A stretch of DNA of 36,562 bases from Pseudomonadota bacterium (GCA_021816155.1 JAKAZA010000024.1:1-36562), one strand, 5' to 3'. Counted from the first letter of the stretch, positions 18,763 through 36,207 are shown. The notes: generated from the letters alone by a model not told the origin. A program made the numbers and translations.

Positions 18763-19629
18763 TCAGGCGTGGGCGGCGAACTCGCTCGCCGGGTCGCCGG
18801 CGATACGCGAGTGGTACATGACGCGCGGCTTGGTCATGTCCCAGGGGCAGGCGCGGTGCATCAGCGCGCGATTGTCCCACACCACCGCGTCGCCCGGCGC
18901 CCACTTGTGGTGATAGACGCGCGGCGGCTGCGTCGCGAAGGCCGCGAGATCCTCGAGCAGGCGCTCGGATTCGTCCTCGCCAAGCCCCGGGATGCCGAAC
19001 GCATGGCGCCCGACGGCGAGGCACTTGCGGCCGGTCTCGGGATGGATCTTCACCAGGGGCCGGAGCGGCGGTTCCTCGACCGTCATGCCGTAGCCGGAAT
19101 AGGCGCTCCCCGCCTTGTGCTCGTGGCCGAGCTTGCCCTGGCTGTAACGCAGCGAATGGTAGGCCTTCAGGTCCGCGATCCGCTCGCGCGTCGCCGGATC
19201 CAGCGCATCGTAGGCGGCGCGCATGTCGGCCCAGCCCGTCTCGCCGCCTTCGTCGGGCACGACGTGCGCGGTGAACACGGCGCCCTTGGCCTGCACGGGC
19301 ATGTAGGTGGAATCGCAGTGCCAGCCCATGTTGCCCTTGAGCACCTTGATGACGTCATCGGCGCCGTCTTCCGGCCGCACGGAGCCGTCGGCGCGCACGT
19401 TGCTGATCGGCGCGATCTCGAACTCCGGCGGCCCGAAGCGGCGGGCGAACGCGATCTGTTCGTCGCGGGTCAGGTGCTGGCCTGGGAAGATCAGCAGCGC
19501 GTAGTCGAGCCACGTCCGATAGAGCGCCTCGAAACCCGCCGCATCGAGCTCGGCGACGCGGACGCCGGTGACGATCGCGCCAAACGTGGCGTCGAGCGGC
19601 TCGACGCGGAACGGAGAGGACCCGGCCAT
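18763..19629 (-). CDS. TauD/TfdA family Fe(II)/2-oxoglutarate dioxygenase
   Basis: WHCDSTYMPVQAKGAVFTAHVVPDEGGETGWADM (HxD motif) and the C-terminal WDNRALMHRACP region. Confidence 0.93.
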   Translation of the reverse strand: MAGSSPFRVEPLDATFGAIVTGVRVAELDAAGFEALYRTWLDYALLIFPGQHLTRDEQIAFARRFGPPEFEIAPISNVRADGSVRPEDGADDVIKVLKGNMGWHCDSTYMPVQAKGAVFTAHVVPDEGGETGWADMRAAYDALDPATRERIADLKAYHSLRYSQGKLGHEHKAGSAYSGYGMTVEEPPLRPLVKIHPETGRKCLAVGRHAFGIPGLGEDESERLLEDLAAFATQPPRVYHHKWAPGDAVVWDNRALMHRACPWDMTKPRVMYHSRIAGDPASEFAAHA

Positions 19630-19646
19630 GGCGGCCTCCGGACGTT

Positions 19647-21368
<1,722 letters not shown>

Positions 21369-21431
21369 CGCGCCGCTCCTCGTCTCGCCCCGAGGTTGGA
21401 TAATCCGGCGCCGCGCGGGAAGGGCAAGCGG

Positions 21432-22277
21432 CTAGTTCGCGCGCCTCTGCAGATCGCGCAGCGGCCGGAAGCTGATCCGCTCGATGTGCTCGGCCGCGAA
21501 AAGCGACGCCACCTCGCCGTCGAGCGCGCACGCATGGTCGTCGACGCGCACCTGGGCCGCGTCGCGGTCGTAGGCGCGCAGTTCGGGACCGTCGAGCACC
21601 GGGTGCAAAATGAACTCGGTGACGCCGGGCGCGAGAGTCGGCAGCCGCCGCTGCAGCAGATCCTTGGTCGACGCCTTCCAGCGGAAGACGAAGTCGTCCG
21701 GGTGCGCGAGGCCGCGCTCGGCCGCCGGACCGCGGACGGGAAAGCCCAGCGCCTCTTCGGCGCCCCGCCCCGCCATGCGCACGGGCACGCGGTACTCGGC
21801 CCCCAGCTCGAGGTAGAGCTCGTAGTAGCGCGGATGCACCTGCATCACGCCCATGTGCGCGTCGAGATGGGTCACGTCGACGCCCCAGGCGAGCGCCTGG
21901 TCGATCTGGGCCCGGCACTCGGCGGCGACGTCCGCCAGATCGGCCTTCGCCCAGACGGCCTCGGCCGTAGCGGGAAGACAGCCGTCCGCGTCGTGCAGCG
22001 AGGCCGCGCCCGTCAGCGAGCGCCAGCGGTAGGTCGGGTACTCGGCGGTGAGCGTAAGGTGGACGCCAACGTCCTTGCCGGCGAACAGCTCGACGCCTTC
22101 CTTGGCCCACGGGCAGGGCGTCATCAGCGTGGCGCTTGTGGCGACTCCCGTTTCCACCGCCTCGAGCGCGGCGAGGTTGGCCGAGTGGCTGGAGCCCAGG
22201 TCGTCGCAGTTGAGGATGACGAGCCGGGCGTTCTCGGGATAGCCCAACCGCTCGACGAGGGTCTGTCCGTCAGCCAT
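21432..22277 (-). CDS. ChbG/HpnK (YdjC-like) carbohydrate deacetylase family protein
   Basis: LVILNCDDLGSSHSANLAALEAVETGVATSATLM, VGVHLTLTAEY and VTHLDAHMGVMQVHP. Confidence 0.9.
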   Translation of the reverse strand: MADGQTLVERLGYPENARLVILNCDDLGSSHSANLAALEAVETGVATSATLMTPCPWAKEGVELFAGKDVGVHLTLTAEYPTYRWRSLTGAASLHDADGCLPATAEAVWAKADLADVAAECRAQIDQALAWGVDVTHLDAHMGVMQVHPRYYELYLELGAEYRVPVRMAGRGAEEALGFPVRGPAAERGLAHPDDFVFRWKASTKDLLQRRLPTLAPGVTEFILHPVLDGPELRAYDRDAAQVRVDDHACALDGEVASLFAAEHIERISFRPLRDLQRRAN

Positions 22278-22385
22278 GGCGCGCCTCCTTATGCTTCGTC
22301 CGGACGTTGGCCACAGCGCGCCGGTCATGTCGACAGCGGCTTTGTGAGTTTCCGCGGCGCCGCGCGTCGGGCTAGCGAGAATGCG

Positions 22386-23120
22386 ATGTTCCAGCGCGCG
22401 ATTCGCCATAGCGACGGCGACGTGATCCAGGTCGGCGCGGTCGACGTGCGGCTCATGGTGAGTCGCCGCGCCCGGAGGGTCTCGCTGCGCGTCGACCGTA
22501 GCCGGGGCGAGGTGCTGGCCGTGGCGCCGAGCGCGCGCCGGCTCGCCGACGCCGCCGCCTTCGCCTATGAGCGCCACGCCTGGATCGCCGCGCGCGCCGC
22601 CGAGCTTCGGCCGCCGACCCGCCTCGCGCCCGGCCTGGCGCTCAGCGTGTTCGGCGAGCCCTGCCGGCTCGCGCGGTCGGTGGGCCGGGCCAGCCTCGAG
22701 GGGCCGGCCTGGGAACGCGGCGTGCGGCTGTCGGCGAACGCCGACGGCGAAGCCTACGCCCGCGCGGCTGCTCAGTTGCTGAAGCGCGAGGCCAAGGCCT
22801 GGTTCGCGCCCCGCCTCGACCATCACTGCGCCGCGCTCGGCGTTCCAGCGCCGCCGGTGTCGATCGGCGACGCCCGCACGCGCTGGGGTTCCTGCACGCC
22901 CGGCGATGCGCGCCGCCACCCGTCGATCCGACTTTCGTGGCGCCTCGCGCTCGCACCGCCGCTGGTGGCCGACTACGTTGCGGCCCACGAATGCGCCCAC
23001 CTTGTGGAGGCCAACCACGGGCCCCGCTTCTGGGCGCTCGTCCGTGACCTCGTGGGCGACCCGCGGCGGCACCGCGCCTGGCTGCGGGCGCATGGGGCGA
23101 CGCTGCACGGGTACCGCTAG
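22386..23120 (+). CDS. M48/YgjP-like (DUF45) zinc metallopeptidase
   Basis: ARTRWGSCTPGDARRHPSIRLSWRLALAPPLVADYVAAHECAHLVEANHGPRFW. ATG at 22386. Confidence 0.9.
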   Translation: MFQRAIRHSDGDVIQVGAVDVRLMVSRRARRVSLRVDRSRGEVLAVAPSARRLADAAAFAYERHAWIAARAAELRPPTRLAPGLALSVFGEPCRLARSVGRASLEGPAWERGVRLSANADGEAYARAAAQLLKREAKAWFAPRLDHHCAALGVPAPPVSIGDARTRWGSCTPGDARRHPSIRLSWRLALAPPLVADYVAAHECAHLVEANHGPRFWALVRDLVGDPRRHRAWLRAHGATLHGYR

Positions 23121-24883
23121 GCGGCAAGGCCCATCGTCTTCAGCTGCGCCGGCAGCTTGGGGTCGAGCGCGACCGCGGCGGCGATGTCGGCGTCGCCCTT
23201 GGCCTTGTTCCCCTGCTCGACCTCTGCTCGTCCCCGGCCGTAGAGCGACCAGGCGTCATGCGGGTCCTTCTTCAGAGCGGCGTCGTAGTCGGCCAGCGCA
23301 CGGTCCAACCGGCCCTCGCGCAAATAGATCAGCCCGCGCACCTGCAGGTAATCGGTTGCGCCCGGCCGCAGCTTCATGGCCTGCGCGCAATCCGCCAGCG
23401 CCCTGTCCAGTTCCTGACCCCAGTAGGCGCGGGCGCGGCACCGGGCGAAGAGCGCCCAAGCGGTGTCTTCGCTGGGCGGCTTGCCGCTCAAGAGGCCGTC
23501 GTAGACGGCGACGGCGCGCTGGAAGAGCCCGGCCTGCACGTAGGCCGCGCCTACGGCGGCTGCGACGTTCGGCGTCAGCTTCAGGGCCTGGTCGAAGTCG
23601 GCCTCCGCGCCGGCGGTGTCGTGCGCCGTCAGCCGGAGCTCGCCGCGCGCAACCAGCGTCCTCGGCGCGTTCGGGTGCATCTGGATCGTGCGGTCGAAGT
23701 CGGCCATCGCCGGGGCCGGCTGGCGGTCGCGAAGGTAGGCGAAGCCGCGATCGGCGTAGAGGCCCGCGTTGTTCGGCTGGAGCGCGATCGCGCTGGTGTA
23801 GTCGGCGATCGCCCTGCCGAATTCCTCACGCGTGACGTACGCGTCGGCCCGACGGACGAAGCCGGCCGCGTCGTGCGGCGTGTCGTTCGCCCCGGCGGTG
23901 TCGGATAGCGGCGTCTGCGGCGGCGCAGGGGCGGCCGCCACGTGCTCGAGGTCGAAGACCGGGCCGCCGTTGTAGGTGAAGTAGAGCCGGCTCTGGCTCT
24001 TCGCGACGTAGATCCGGTGCGACAGGAAGAAGTCGGCGCCGACCAGCATGTCCGTGTCGCCGAGGTCGATGTCGGCGATCCGCAGGCGCGTGCCGGTGAT
24101 CGTCTCATCACCGATCCGGAAGCTCTTGAACGGCGCCAGCCAGGTCTCCGTCAGCCGTCGTCCCAGGCCGCCGGCCGCGCCGAGCGCCGTGACGCCAGGT
24201 CCGGTCAGCTGGATGCCGGCGCGGCGCGCCGCCCGCAGCGTGAGCATCGAGCGCGGCGTCCCGGTGTCGAACATCACGTTGATCGCGACCCCGTTCAGCA
24301 GCGCCTTGCCGCGGATCCGGTTGCTCGGCGGCTGCATCGGGTCGATCGCCATCTCGTCCGAGCCGCCGGGCGCCCAGTAGCCGAGGTCGGCGTCCTGGCA
24401 GCCTTGCGCGCGGAACAGCCGCACGACGCCGTTGGCGAGGTCGTACTCAACGTCGGCGCCGCCCAGCAGGTTCTGGCCCAGAATTCCGTCACCGCCGCCC
24501 AGCCCGTGCTCGGCGACGAGGAAATCGACGTCGCGGCTCTTGTAGATTTCGCCGAGCGCGAACTGATCGACGCTGGCCACCCCCACCTGCGACTGCCCGG
24601 TGACCCCGCTCACCGTCATCGCTTGCGGGCCGTAGCGAACCCGCAGCCCGAGGCGCTTCGCCGCGGCCGGGCTGAGTACGCCCCAGAACGAACCCGTGTC
24701 TATGAACAGGTGGGCCGGACGCCCGTTGATGGTGGCCGCGACGATGGGGCGGGAGCCGACCATCGTGACGTGCAGATCTCCACCGTATTTCCCGAGCACG
24801 CAACCGCGCGGCCCGGCCAGCGCGGGCGCGGCCGCGCCGAGCAGGCAAAAGGCGGCGAGCGCTCCGGCGGCGATTCCCCTCAT
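23117..24883 (-). CDS. Exported tandem retropepsin-like aspartyl protease with C-terminal TPR repeats
   Basis: Signal peptide, two DTG motifs (LFIDTGSFWGVLS, VMFDTGTPRSMLT) each followed by an ILG/LVG-type motif (DGILGQNLL, DMLVGADFFL), then about six TPR-like units. Confidence 0.87.
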   Translation of the reverse strand: MRGIAAGALAAFCLLGAAAPALAGPRGCVLGKYGGDLHVTMVGSRPIVAATINGRPAHLFIDTGSFWGVLSPAAAKRLGLRVRYGPQAMTVSGVTGQSQVGVASVDQFALGEIYKSRDVDFLVAEHGLGGGDGILGQNLLGGADVEYDLANGVVRLFRAQGCQDADLGYWAPGGSDEMAIDPMQPPSNRIRGKALLNGVAINVMFDTGTPRSMLTLRAARRAGIQLTGPGVTALGAAGGLGRRLTETWLAPFKSFRIGDETITGTRLRIADIDLGDTDMLVGADFFLSHRIYVAKSQSRLYFTYNGGPVFDLEHVAAAPAPPQTPLSDTAGANDTPHDAAGFVRRADAYVTREEFGRAIADYTSAIALQPNNAGLYADRGFAYLRDRQPAPAMADFDRTIQMHPNAPRTLVARGELRLTAHDTAGAEADFDQALKLTPNVAAAVGAAYVQAGLFQRAVAVYDGLLSGKPPSEDTAWALFARCRARAYWGQELDRALADCAQAMKLRPGATDYLQVRGLIYLREGRLDRALADYDAALKKDPHDAWSLYGRGRAEVEQGNKAKGDADIAAAVALDPKLPAQLKTMGLAA

Positions 24884-25011
24884 GGTCGCAAGACTAACCC
24901 GCTCATCCTAGCGCCGTGAAGCGCCGCGCTGCTGCCACCTGGTTGCCGGGGCGCGTGGTCTAAGGCGCGGACCCGGCCGGCGAGGTCGGGGTTCTGGCGC
25001 AGGAGTTTGGG

Positions 25012-25668
25012 ATGTCCGAAGACCTAATTTTCTACACCCACCCCATGTCGCGCGGCCGGATCGCGCGCTGGATGATGGAGGAAGTCGGCAGGCCCTATCG
25101 CACCGAGATCCTCGACTATGCGACCACGATGAAGTCGCCGGCCTATCTGGCCGTCAACCCAATGGGCAAGGTGCCGGCGCTGAAGCATGGCGACACGGTG
25201 GTCACCGAAGCCGGCGCCATCTGCGCCTACATGGCCGACGCCTTCCCCGACGCCGGCCTCGCGCCGCCGCTGGGCGATCGCCGGCGCGGACCCTACTTCC
25301 GCTGGATGTTCTTCGCTGCGGGTCCGATCGAAGGCGCGATGGCGGCCCGGATGCTCGGCGCGGACGTCAAGCCGGAGCAGAAGCGCGCGGCCGGCTGGGG
25401 CGACCACGCCGATCTGATGAACGGGCTCGATGCCGCTCTGAAGGGCCGCGACTACATCCTGGGCGACACCTTCAGCGCCGCTGACGTCTACTTCGGCTCG
25501 CACATCGGCTGGGGCATGCAATTCGGCCTCGTCGAACGCCGCCCGGTCTTCGAGGCCTACCATGAGCGCTTGCAGAACCGCCCGGCCAACATCCGGGCGC
25601 GCGAGATCGACGACGCGCTGACGGCTCGGACGACGGCGCAGCAGGGGTCCCGGCCGGCTTCGGCTTGA
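25012..25668 (+). CDS. Glutathione S-transferase family protein
   Basis: Thioredoxin-fold N-terminus, YLAVNPMGKVPALKHGDTVVTEAGAICAYMAD, and C-terminal YILGDTFSAADVYFG. Confidence 0.93.
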   Translation: MSEDLIFYTHPMSRGRIARWMMEEVGRPYRTEILDYATTMKSPAYLAVNPMGKVPALKHGDTVVTEAGAICAYMADAFPDAGLAPPLGDRRRGPYFRWMFFAAGPIEGAMAARMLGADVKPEQKRAAGWGDHADLMNGLDAALKGRDYILGDTFSAADVYFGSHIGWGMQFGLVERRPVFEAYHERLQNRPANIRAREIDDALTARTTAQQGSRPASA

Positions 25669-25702
25669 CGGACCGAGGCGCCGGGGACAAGGGGTTGTCT
25701 CG

Positions 25703-26200
25703 ATGGACTCCGACCGCACGCCGAATGAAGGCGCTACGCTCACTTGGGGCGTGAAGCAGAGCTTCCGCGCCTATGTCGAAGGTTCGGGGGGCGTGATCGA
25801 GGTCGGCGAGGGCGCCCGGCGCGCCGCCGACGGCGAGTTCGTGTTCGCGTCAGCGCCGGGCGCGGGCCTCAGGCTGAACGCCGACGGCAAGCCGGAGGGA
25901 GCGGGCCGGTTCTTGGGCGAGGTCAGGTGCCAGGCGCACGGCGGCATGCTCGACGTCTTCCTCGCCGATCCCGGCGTCGAGGTCGGACCTGCCGGCGCCG
26001 CTGTCACCGTCGCCGACAGTCGCACGCGGGACCGCCGTGTCGAACTCGCGCTGCTCGACCTCGCCGCGGCGAAGGTCGGCGACGAGGGCGAGATCGTGAT
26101 TCCCGCGAAGCTCTCGAAAGATGGCTGGCGGATCCTTGGCGACCACTATCTGCCGTCGACGCCGCTCGACCCGCTTCGCCTGAAGCTGCGGCCGAGCTGA
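25703..26200 (+). CDS. HtaA-domain-like protein without an obvious signal peptide
   Basis: ATLTWGVKQSFRAYVEGSGG and VRCQAHGGMLDVFLADPGVEV resemble HtaA (heme-binding conserved region) motifs. Confidence 0.7.
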   Translation: MDSDRTPNEGATLTWGVKQSFRAYVEGSGGVIEVGEGARRAADGEFVFASAPGAGLRLNADGKPEGAGRFLGEVRCQAHGGMLDVFLADPGVEVGPAGAAVTVADSRTRDRRVELALLDLAAAKVGDEGEIVIPAKLSKDGWRILGDHYLPSTPLDPLRLKLRPS

Positions 26201-26231
26201 CCGGGACGGACGCCTCGCCGGACGACGGACG

Positions 26232-27473
26232 TCAGGCCGCCTCCAGACCGAGCACGCGGGCCCGATGCTCGGGCGTGAACACCGCCGCCGGCAGGGTTTC
26301 CGGCCCGGCCATCACCGCGAAGGCGTGGGCGCGCAGGGACGGGTCCGACGCCGCCCGCGCGAAGTGCTCCTGGCGCCGCGCCCTGGCCGCATCGCCGAAC
26401 TCCATGTCGAGCGCAGACTGCAGCGCGGCGGTGAAGCGCAGCCGCCGCATGCGTTCGGCGCGCTCCTCGGCGTAGGGGGCGAACAGCGCGCTCGACCAGT
26501 CGTCCGACTGGAGCATGAGTTCGCTCACCGTCCGCACGTCGCGATAGGTGATCGAAAGGCCGAGGCCGATGATCGGGTCGTTCCAACCGGCCGCGTCGCC
26601 CACCAGCACGACGCCCGGCGCGAATGGCCGGTCGGTCCACGAGTCGCTGTTGACGTAGCTGAGGAGCGGCCCGGCCGGTCGCCCGGCGACAAGGCGCGCG
26701 TTGTCTGGGCTCGAGCGCATGCCGAAGGTGTCGAGGAAGCGGCGCGCCCCATCAGCCCCCTTGAAGCGGCCGGCCTCGGAGAGCGCGTAGCCGCCGTAGA
26801 CGCGGACCCTCCCGCCACCTTGCGGAAAGGCCAGGAACGCGAAGTCGCCCTCGGTGCCGATCGCCTGCAGGTCGTCGCTCCAGCCGTCGGCGCCTTCGAC
26901 CAGCAGCCCGGCGAACCAGTGATGCGGTGCGTCCTGATGCAGCTCGACGCCTGCCGCCTCGCGCACCTGGGAGGTGCGGCCGTCGGCGCCGACGACGAGC
27001 CGCGCGCGTGCCTGGTGCAGGGCGCCAGCGTGTTCGTAGGCGACGCCCGGCGACGCGCCGAGGTCGATCCTGGCGACGTTGGCGCCGCGTTTCACCTCGG
27101 CGCCGGCCGCAGCCGCGGCTTCGATCAGCGTCTGGCAGTGGCGCGGATGGCCGAGGCAGAGCGGCCCCGGAACGCCTTCCTTGAAGACGCCGAGCGGCAG
27201 CGCGGCTGCGGCGGCGAGGGCCGGGTCCAGGGATTCGTCGAAGGTTATGTGTCGCGTCAGGTGGTGTCCGCCCGCGCTGACCAGCAGGTCGTACAGTCCC
27301 AGCCGCTTCACCTCGGCGACGCCCCACGGCGCGATCCATTCGCCCCGCACCCGATCCTCGAACGCCTCGCTGCGTTCGAGCAGGAGGATCCGCCTGCCGG
27401 CGCGCGCCATGACCGTGGCCAGCGCCGACCCTCCGATCCCGCCGCCGACGATGATGAGGTCGTAGCTGTGCAT
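26232..27473 (-). CDS. FAD-dependent monooxygenase / oxidoreductase (PHBH-like)
   Basis: DLIIVGGGIGGSALATVMARAGRRILLLER and GVVLVGDAAGWNDPIIGLGLSITYRD. Confidence 0.92.
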   Translation of the reverse strand: MHSYDLIIVGGGIGGSALATVMARAGRRILLLERSEAFEDRVRGEWIAPWGVAEVKRLGLYDLLVSAGGHHLTRHITFDESLDPALAAAAALPLGVFKEGVPGPLCLGHPRHCQTLIEAAAAAGAEVKRGANVARIDLGASPGVAYEHAGALHQARARLVVGADGRTSQVREAAGVELHQDAPHHWFAGLLVEGADGWSDDLQAIGTEGDFAFLAFPQGGGRVRVYGGYALSEAGRFKGADGARRFLDTFGMRSSPDNARLVAGRPAGPLLSYVNSDSWTDRPFAPGVVLVGDAAGWNDPIIGLGLSITYRDVRTVSELMLQSDDWSSALFAPYAEERAERMRRLRFTAALQSALDMEFGDAARARRQEHFARAASDPSLRAHAFAVMAGPETLPAAVFTPEHRARVLGLEAA

Positions 27474-27632
27474 GGGTCCGCCCCGCCGCCTTCGAGGCGC
27501 CAGCGTGCCGTCATGCGGGAGGCCAGATCAAGCCTGACCCTACGGAGCGAACCCCGCGTCCCGCAAGCGCGCGGCTGCCCCTGCGTCGGTGTTCCCTGTT
27601 CACGGCGCAGCGGCGGGCCTAAACAGTCACTC

Positions 27633-28622
27633 ATGCAGCGCACCCAGCTCGGCCGCACCGGCCTCTCCGTTTCCCGCCTCTGCCTCGGCACGATGACGTT
27701 CGGGCTGCAGTGCGAGGAGCCGCTCAGCCACCAGATCCTCGACCGCGCCGCCGAGGGCGGCATCGACTTCCTCGACACCGCCGACGTCTATCCGCTCGGC
27801 GGCGGCGCCAACACTGTCGGGCGCACCGAGGAGATCGTCGGTGACTGGCTCGCCGGCAAGCGTCACGACTACGTGCTGGCGACGAAGTGCGTCGGCCGCA
27901 CCGGCCGCAAGCCCTGGGACCAGGGCATGAGCCGCAAGCACATCCTCGACGCGATCGACGCCTCGCTGCGACGCCTGAAGACCGACTACGTCGACCTCTA
28001 CCAGTTGCACAGCTACGACCCCACGACCCCGCTCGACGAGGCGCTGGAGGCGCTGGACTGCGTAGTGGAGAGCGGCAAGGCCCGCTACGTGGGTGTCTCC
28101 AACTGGCCGGCCTACAAGGTCGCCAGGGCCATCGGGCGCGCCGAGCTGAAGGGCTGGGCCGGGATCACGACCCTGCAGCCGCGCTACAACCTCCTTTTCC
28201 GCACGTTCGAGCGCGACCTCCTGCCGCTCGCCCACGAGGAGGGGATCGGCGTCATCCCCTACAACCCGCTGGCCGGCGGCATGCTGACCGGCAAGCACAG
28301 GCCGGGCGCGCCGCCGCAGGGCACGCGCTTCACGCTCGGCACGGCGGGCGCCCGTTACCAGGAGCGCTACTGGCACGAGCGCGAATTCGCCGCGGTCGAG
28401 GCGTTGAAGGGCGTGGCGGCCGAGGCCGGCATGAGCCTCGCCACGATGGCGGTAAGCTGGGTTCTCGCCAACCCCGCCATAAGCGCTCCGATCGTCGGCG
28501 CCAGCCGTCCAGACCAGCTTCCCGAGAGCCTCGCCGCCGCCGACAAGCCGCTTCCGCCAGACCTGAAGGCGAAGCTCGACGAGTTGACCCACGAATGGCG
28601 CGCCCTCGACGCCGAGCGGTGA
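27633..28622 (+). CDS. Aldo/keto reductase
   Basis: [30 protein letters not shown], and [25 protein letters not shown]. Confidence 0.94.
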   Translation: MQRTQLGRTGLSVSRLCLGTMTFGLQCEEPLSHQILDRAAEGGIDFLDTADVYPLGGGANTVGRTEEIVGDWLAGKRHDYVLATKCVGRTGRKPWDQGMSRKHILDAIDASLRRLKTDYVDLYQLHSYDPTTPLDEALEALDCVVESGKARYVGVSNWPAYKVARAIGRAELKGWAGITTLQPRYNLLFRTFERDLLPLAHEEGIGVIPYNPLAGGMLTGKHRPGAPPQGTRFTLGTAGARYQERYWHEREFAAVEALKGVAAEAGMSLATMAVSWVLANPAISAPIVGASRPDQLPESLAAADKPLPPDLKAKLDELTHEWRALDAER

Positions 28623-28650
28623 CGCTCCGCGCCTGCCCGGGGGAAGCGTA

Positions 28651-34024
<5,374 letters not shown>

Positions 34025-34206
34025 GCGGCCGCTATGGCAGGCGCGGCGAGTCCGCGCCACCCGGCGCGCGCCGCGGCCGCATGCTTAACGCCTGTTCACC
34101 GTTCCTCAACCGGGTGGAGCGCTCAATCGGCATGCGATAAGAGCGCCGACGGGGAGAGGGCGCTTCGACCACGACGTAGCCTTAGCGCAAGCGAGCGACG
34201 AGACTC

Positions 34207-36201
34207 ATGCCGGCCCCGAAAGGCGCCCCTCGCGCCCGGCGCACGCCGTTGCAGGCGCTGATCTACTGGACGCTGGTCCTCGGCGTCTGGGGACTGATCT
34301 TCGTCGTCGGATTCCTAGCCGTCTTCGCCACCGATCTGCCCGACACCTCGACGCTCTACGACGTCAAGCGCCAGCCCTCGATCTCGTACCTCGACCGCTC
34401 CGGCGCGCTCGTGGCGGTGCGCGGCACGCAGGAATCACCGCCGGTCGATATCGACAAGCTGCCGCCCTACGTGCCGGCCGCCTTCATCGCCATCGAGGAT
34501 CGCCAATTCTATCACCACTTCGGCTTCAATCCCTGGGGGATGGTCCGCGCCGAGTATTACAACCTCACCCATCCGGGCGGCCCGCTGCAGGGCGGCTCGA
34601 CGATCACCCAGCAACTCGCCCGCAACCTCTTCCTCACTCCCACCCAAAGCATCCGCCGCAAGGTGCAGGAGCTGATCCTCGCGGTCTGGCTCGAGATGCA
34701 TTTCTCGAAGAAGCAGATCCTGGCGCTCTATCTGAACCGCGTGAATTTCGGCGGCGGCGCCTACGGGATCGAGGCGGCCGCGCAGCGCTACTTCAACAAG
34801 CCCGCCTCGCAGCTGACGCTCGGCGAGGCGGCGTTGCTGGCCGCGACGATGAAAGGGCCGAGCCGCTACAATCCGGCCGCCAACAGCGAGCGCGCGGCGA
34901 GGCGCGCGACCGAGGTGCTCAACGCAATGGTCGAGACCGGGGCGATCACGCCGCAACAGCGCGACGAGGCGTTCGCCCACCCGGTCCACGTCTCGGCGAC
35001 GCTGGCGAGCCAGCGCGCGCAGTATTTCACCGACTGGCTCGACAGCCAGGTGCGTTCGATCATCGGCAGGGAGCCGACGCAGGACCTCGTGGTCGAGACG
35101 ACGCTCGACCTTCCGATCCAGGCCGCGGCGGAGCAGGCGGTGCGCGCCGGCGTCGCCGCACACGCGGGCCAGGGCGTCCAGCAGGCGGCGCTCGTCGCGC
35201 TCGACGGGGAAGGGCGGGTGCGCGCCTACGTTGGCGGAGTCTCGTACGCCGAGAGCCAGTACGATCGGGTGACCGAAGCCATGCGGCAGGCCGGCTCGGC
35301 GTTCAAGCCGTTCGTCTACCTCACCGCGATGAACGCCGGACATACGCCGCAGGAGCAGGTGGTCGACGAGCCGATCACCATCGGCAACTGGTCGCCGCGG
35401 AACTACGACGGCAAGTACCTCGGGCAGATCACGCTGGAAACCGCGCTGGCGCAGTCGATCAACACGGTGGCCGCGAGGCTCGCCAATACGATCGGCACGA
35501 ACAACGTGGCCGCCACCGCCCGGCGGCTCGGCGTCACCACGCCGATCCAGACGGATCCCTCGATGGCGCTGGGCGCCGTCGAGGTCAGTCCCCTCGAGAT
35601 GGCCGAAGCGTACGACGCCTTCGCCAACGGCGGCTACCGCGTCCACGCCTACGCCATCGAGCGAATCCGCACCGCTTCGGGCCAGGTGCTCTACGACCAC
35701 TCGCTCGCGCGCCAGGCGCCGCAGCCGGTGATCGGCCAGCCGTCGCTCTCCGAGATGACCGAGATGCTGCGCCAGGTGGTGGCGTCGGGCACGGGCATGC
35801 GGGCGCGCATCCCGGGCTACGACATCGCCGGCAAGACCGGCACCACCAGCGACTACCGCGACGCCTGGTTCGTCGGCTACACCGGCGGCTTCGTAACCGC
35901 CGTCTGGGTCGGGCGCGACGACAACACCCCGATGCGGCGCGTCACCGGCGGCGGCGCGCCGGCCGAGATCTGGCGCAGCTTCATGGCCCCTGTGCTGCCA
36001 AGGCTCCAGTCGCAGCCGATTCCCGGCGGCGGGCTCCCCGAGCCGGCCTCTCCCGGGCCGGCGTCTCCCGACGCGATCGCCAACATCCTCGACCACGGCC
36101 CGTCCGCGCCCGCGCAGGCGCCGCCTGGGCCGGCGCCTGCGGCCGCTGCGCCGTCGCCGCCGGCGGCGCAGCGTCAGACGCAGGAAAATCCGCCGTTCTG
36201 A
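34207..36201 (+). CDS. Penicillin-binding protein 1A (bifunctional transglycosylase/transpeptidase)
   Basis: GT51 motifs EDRQFYHHFGFNP and QGGSTITQQLARNLFL; transpeptidase SAFK, QSINT and GKTGTTSDYRDAWFVGYT; Pro/Ala-rich tail. Confidence 0.95.
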   Translation: MPAPKGAPRARRTPLQALIYWTLVLGVWGLIFVVGFLAVFATDLPDTSTLYDVKRQPSISYLDRSGALVAVRGTQESPPVDIDKLPPYVPAAFIAIEDRQFYHHFGFNPWGMVRAEYYNLTHPGGPLQGGSTITQQLARNLFLTPTQSIRRKVQELILAVWLEMHFSKKQILALYLNRVNFGGGAYGIEAAAQRYFNKPASQLTLGEAALLAATMKGPSRYNPAANSERAARRATEVLNAMVETGAITPQQRDEAFAHPVHVSATLASQRAQYFTDWLDSQVRSIIGREPTQDLVVETTLDLPIQAAAEQAVRAGVAAHAGQGVQQAALVALDGEGRVRAYVGGVSYAESQYDRVTEAMRQAGSAFKPFVYLTAMNAGHTPQEQVVDEPITIGNWSPRNYDGKYLGQITLETALAQSINTVAARLANTIGTNNVAATARRLGVTTPIQTDPSMALGAVEVSPLEMAEAYDAFANGGYRVHAYAIERIRTASGQVLYDHSLARQAPQPVIGQPSLSEMTEMLRQVVASGTGMRARIPGYDIAGKTGTTSDYRDAWFVGYTGGFVTAVWVGRDDNTPMRRVTGGGAPAEIWRSFMAPVLPRLQSQPIPGGGLPEPASPGPASPDAIANILDHGPSAPAQAPPGPAPAAAAPSPPAAQRQTQENPPF

Positions 36202-36207
36202 GGCGGG

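Noticed and set aside
26265-27632. N-terminal part of the 785-aa plus-strand ORF upstream of the aldo/keto reductase
   Set aside because: Antisense to the FAD monooxygenase; the aldo/keto reductase starts at ATG 27633.
34092-34103. GTTC-ACC-GTTC near recQ as a LexA SOS box
   Set aside because: Spacing is 3, not the 7 required by the alphaproteobacterial LexA consensus.
34435-36096. 553-aa minus-strand ORF antisense to PBP1A
   Set aside because: Mirrored frame of a strongly conserved PBP1A gene; no domain seen.
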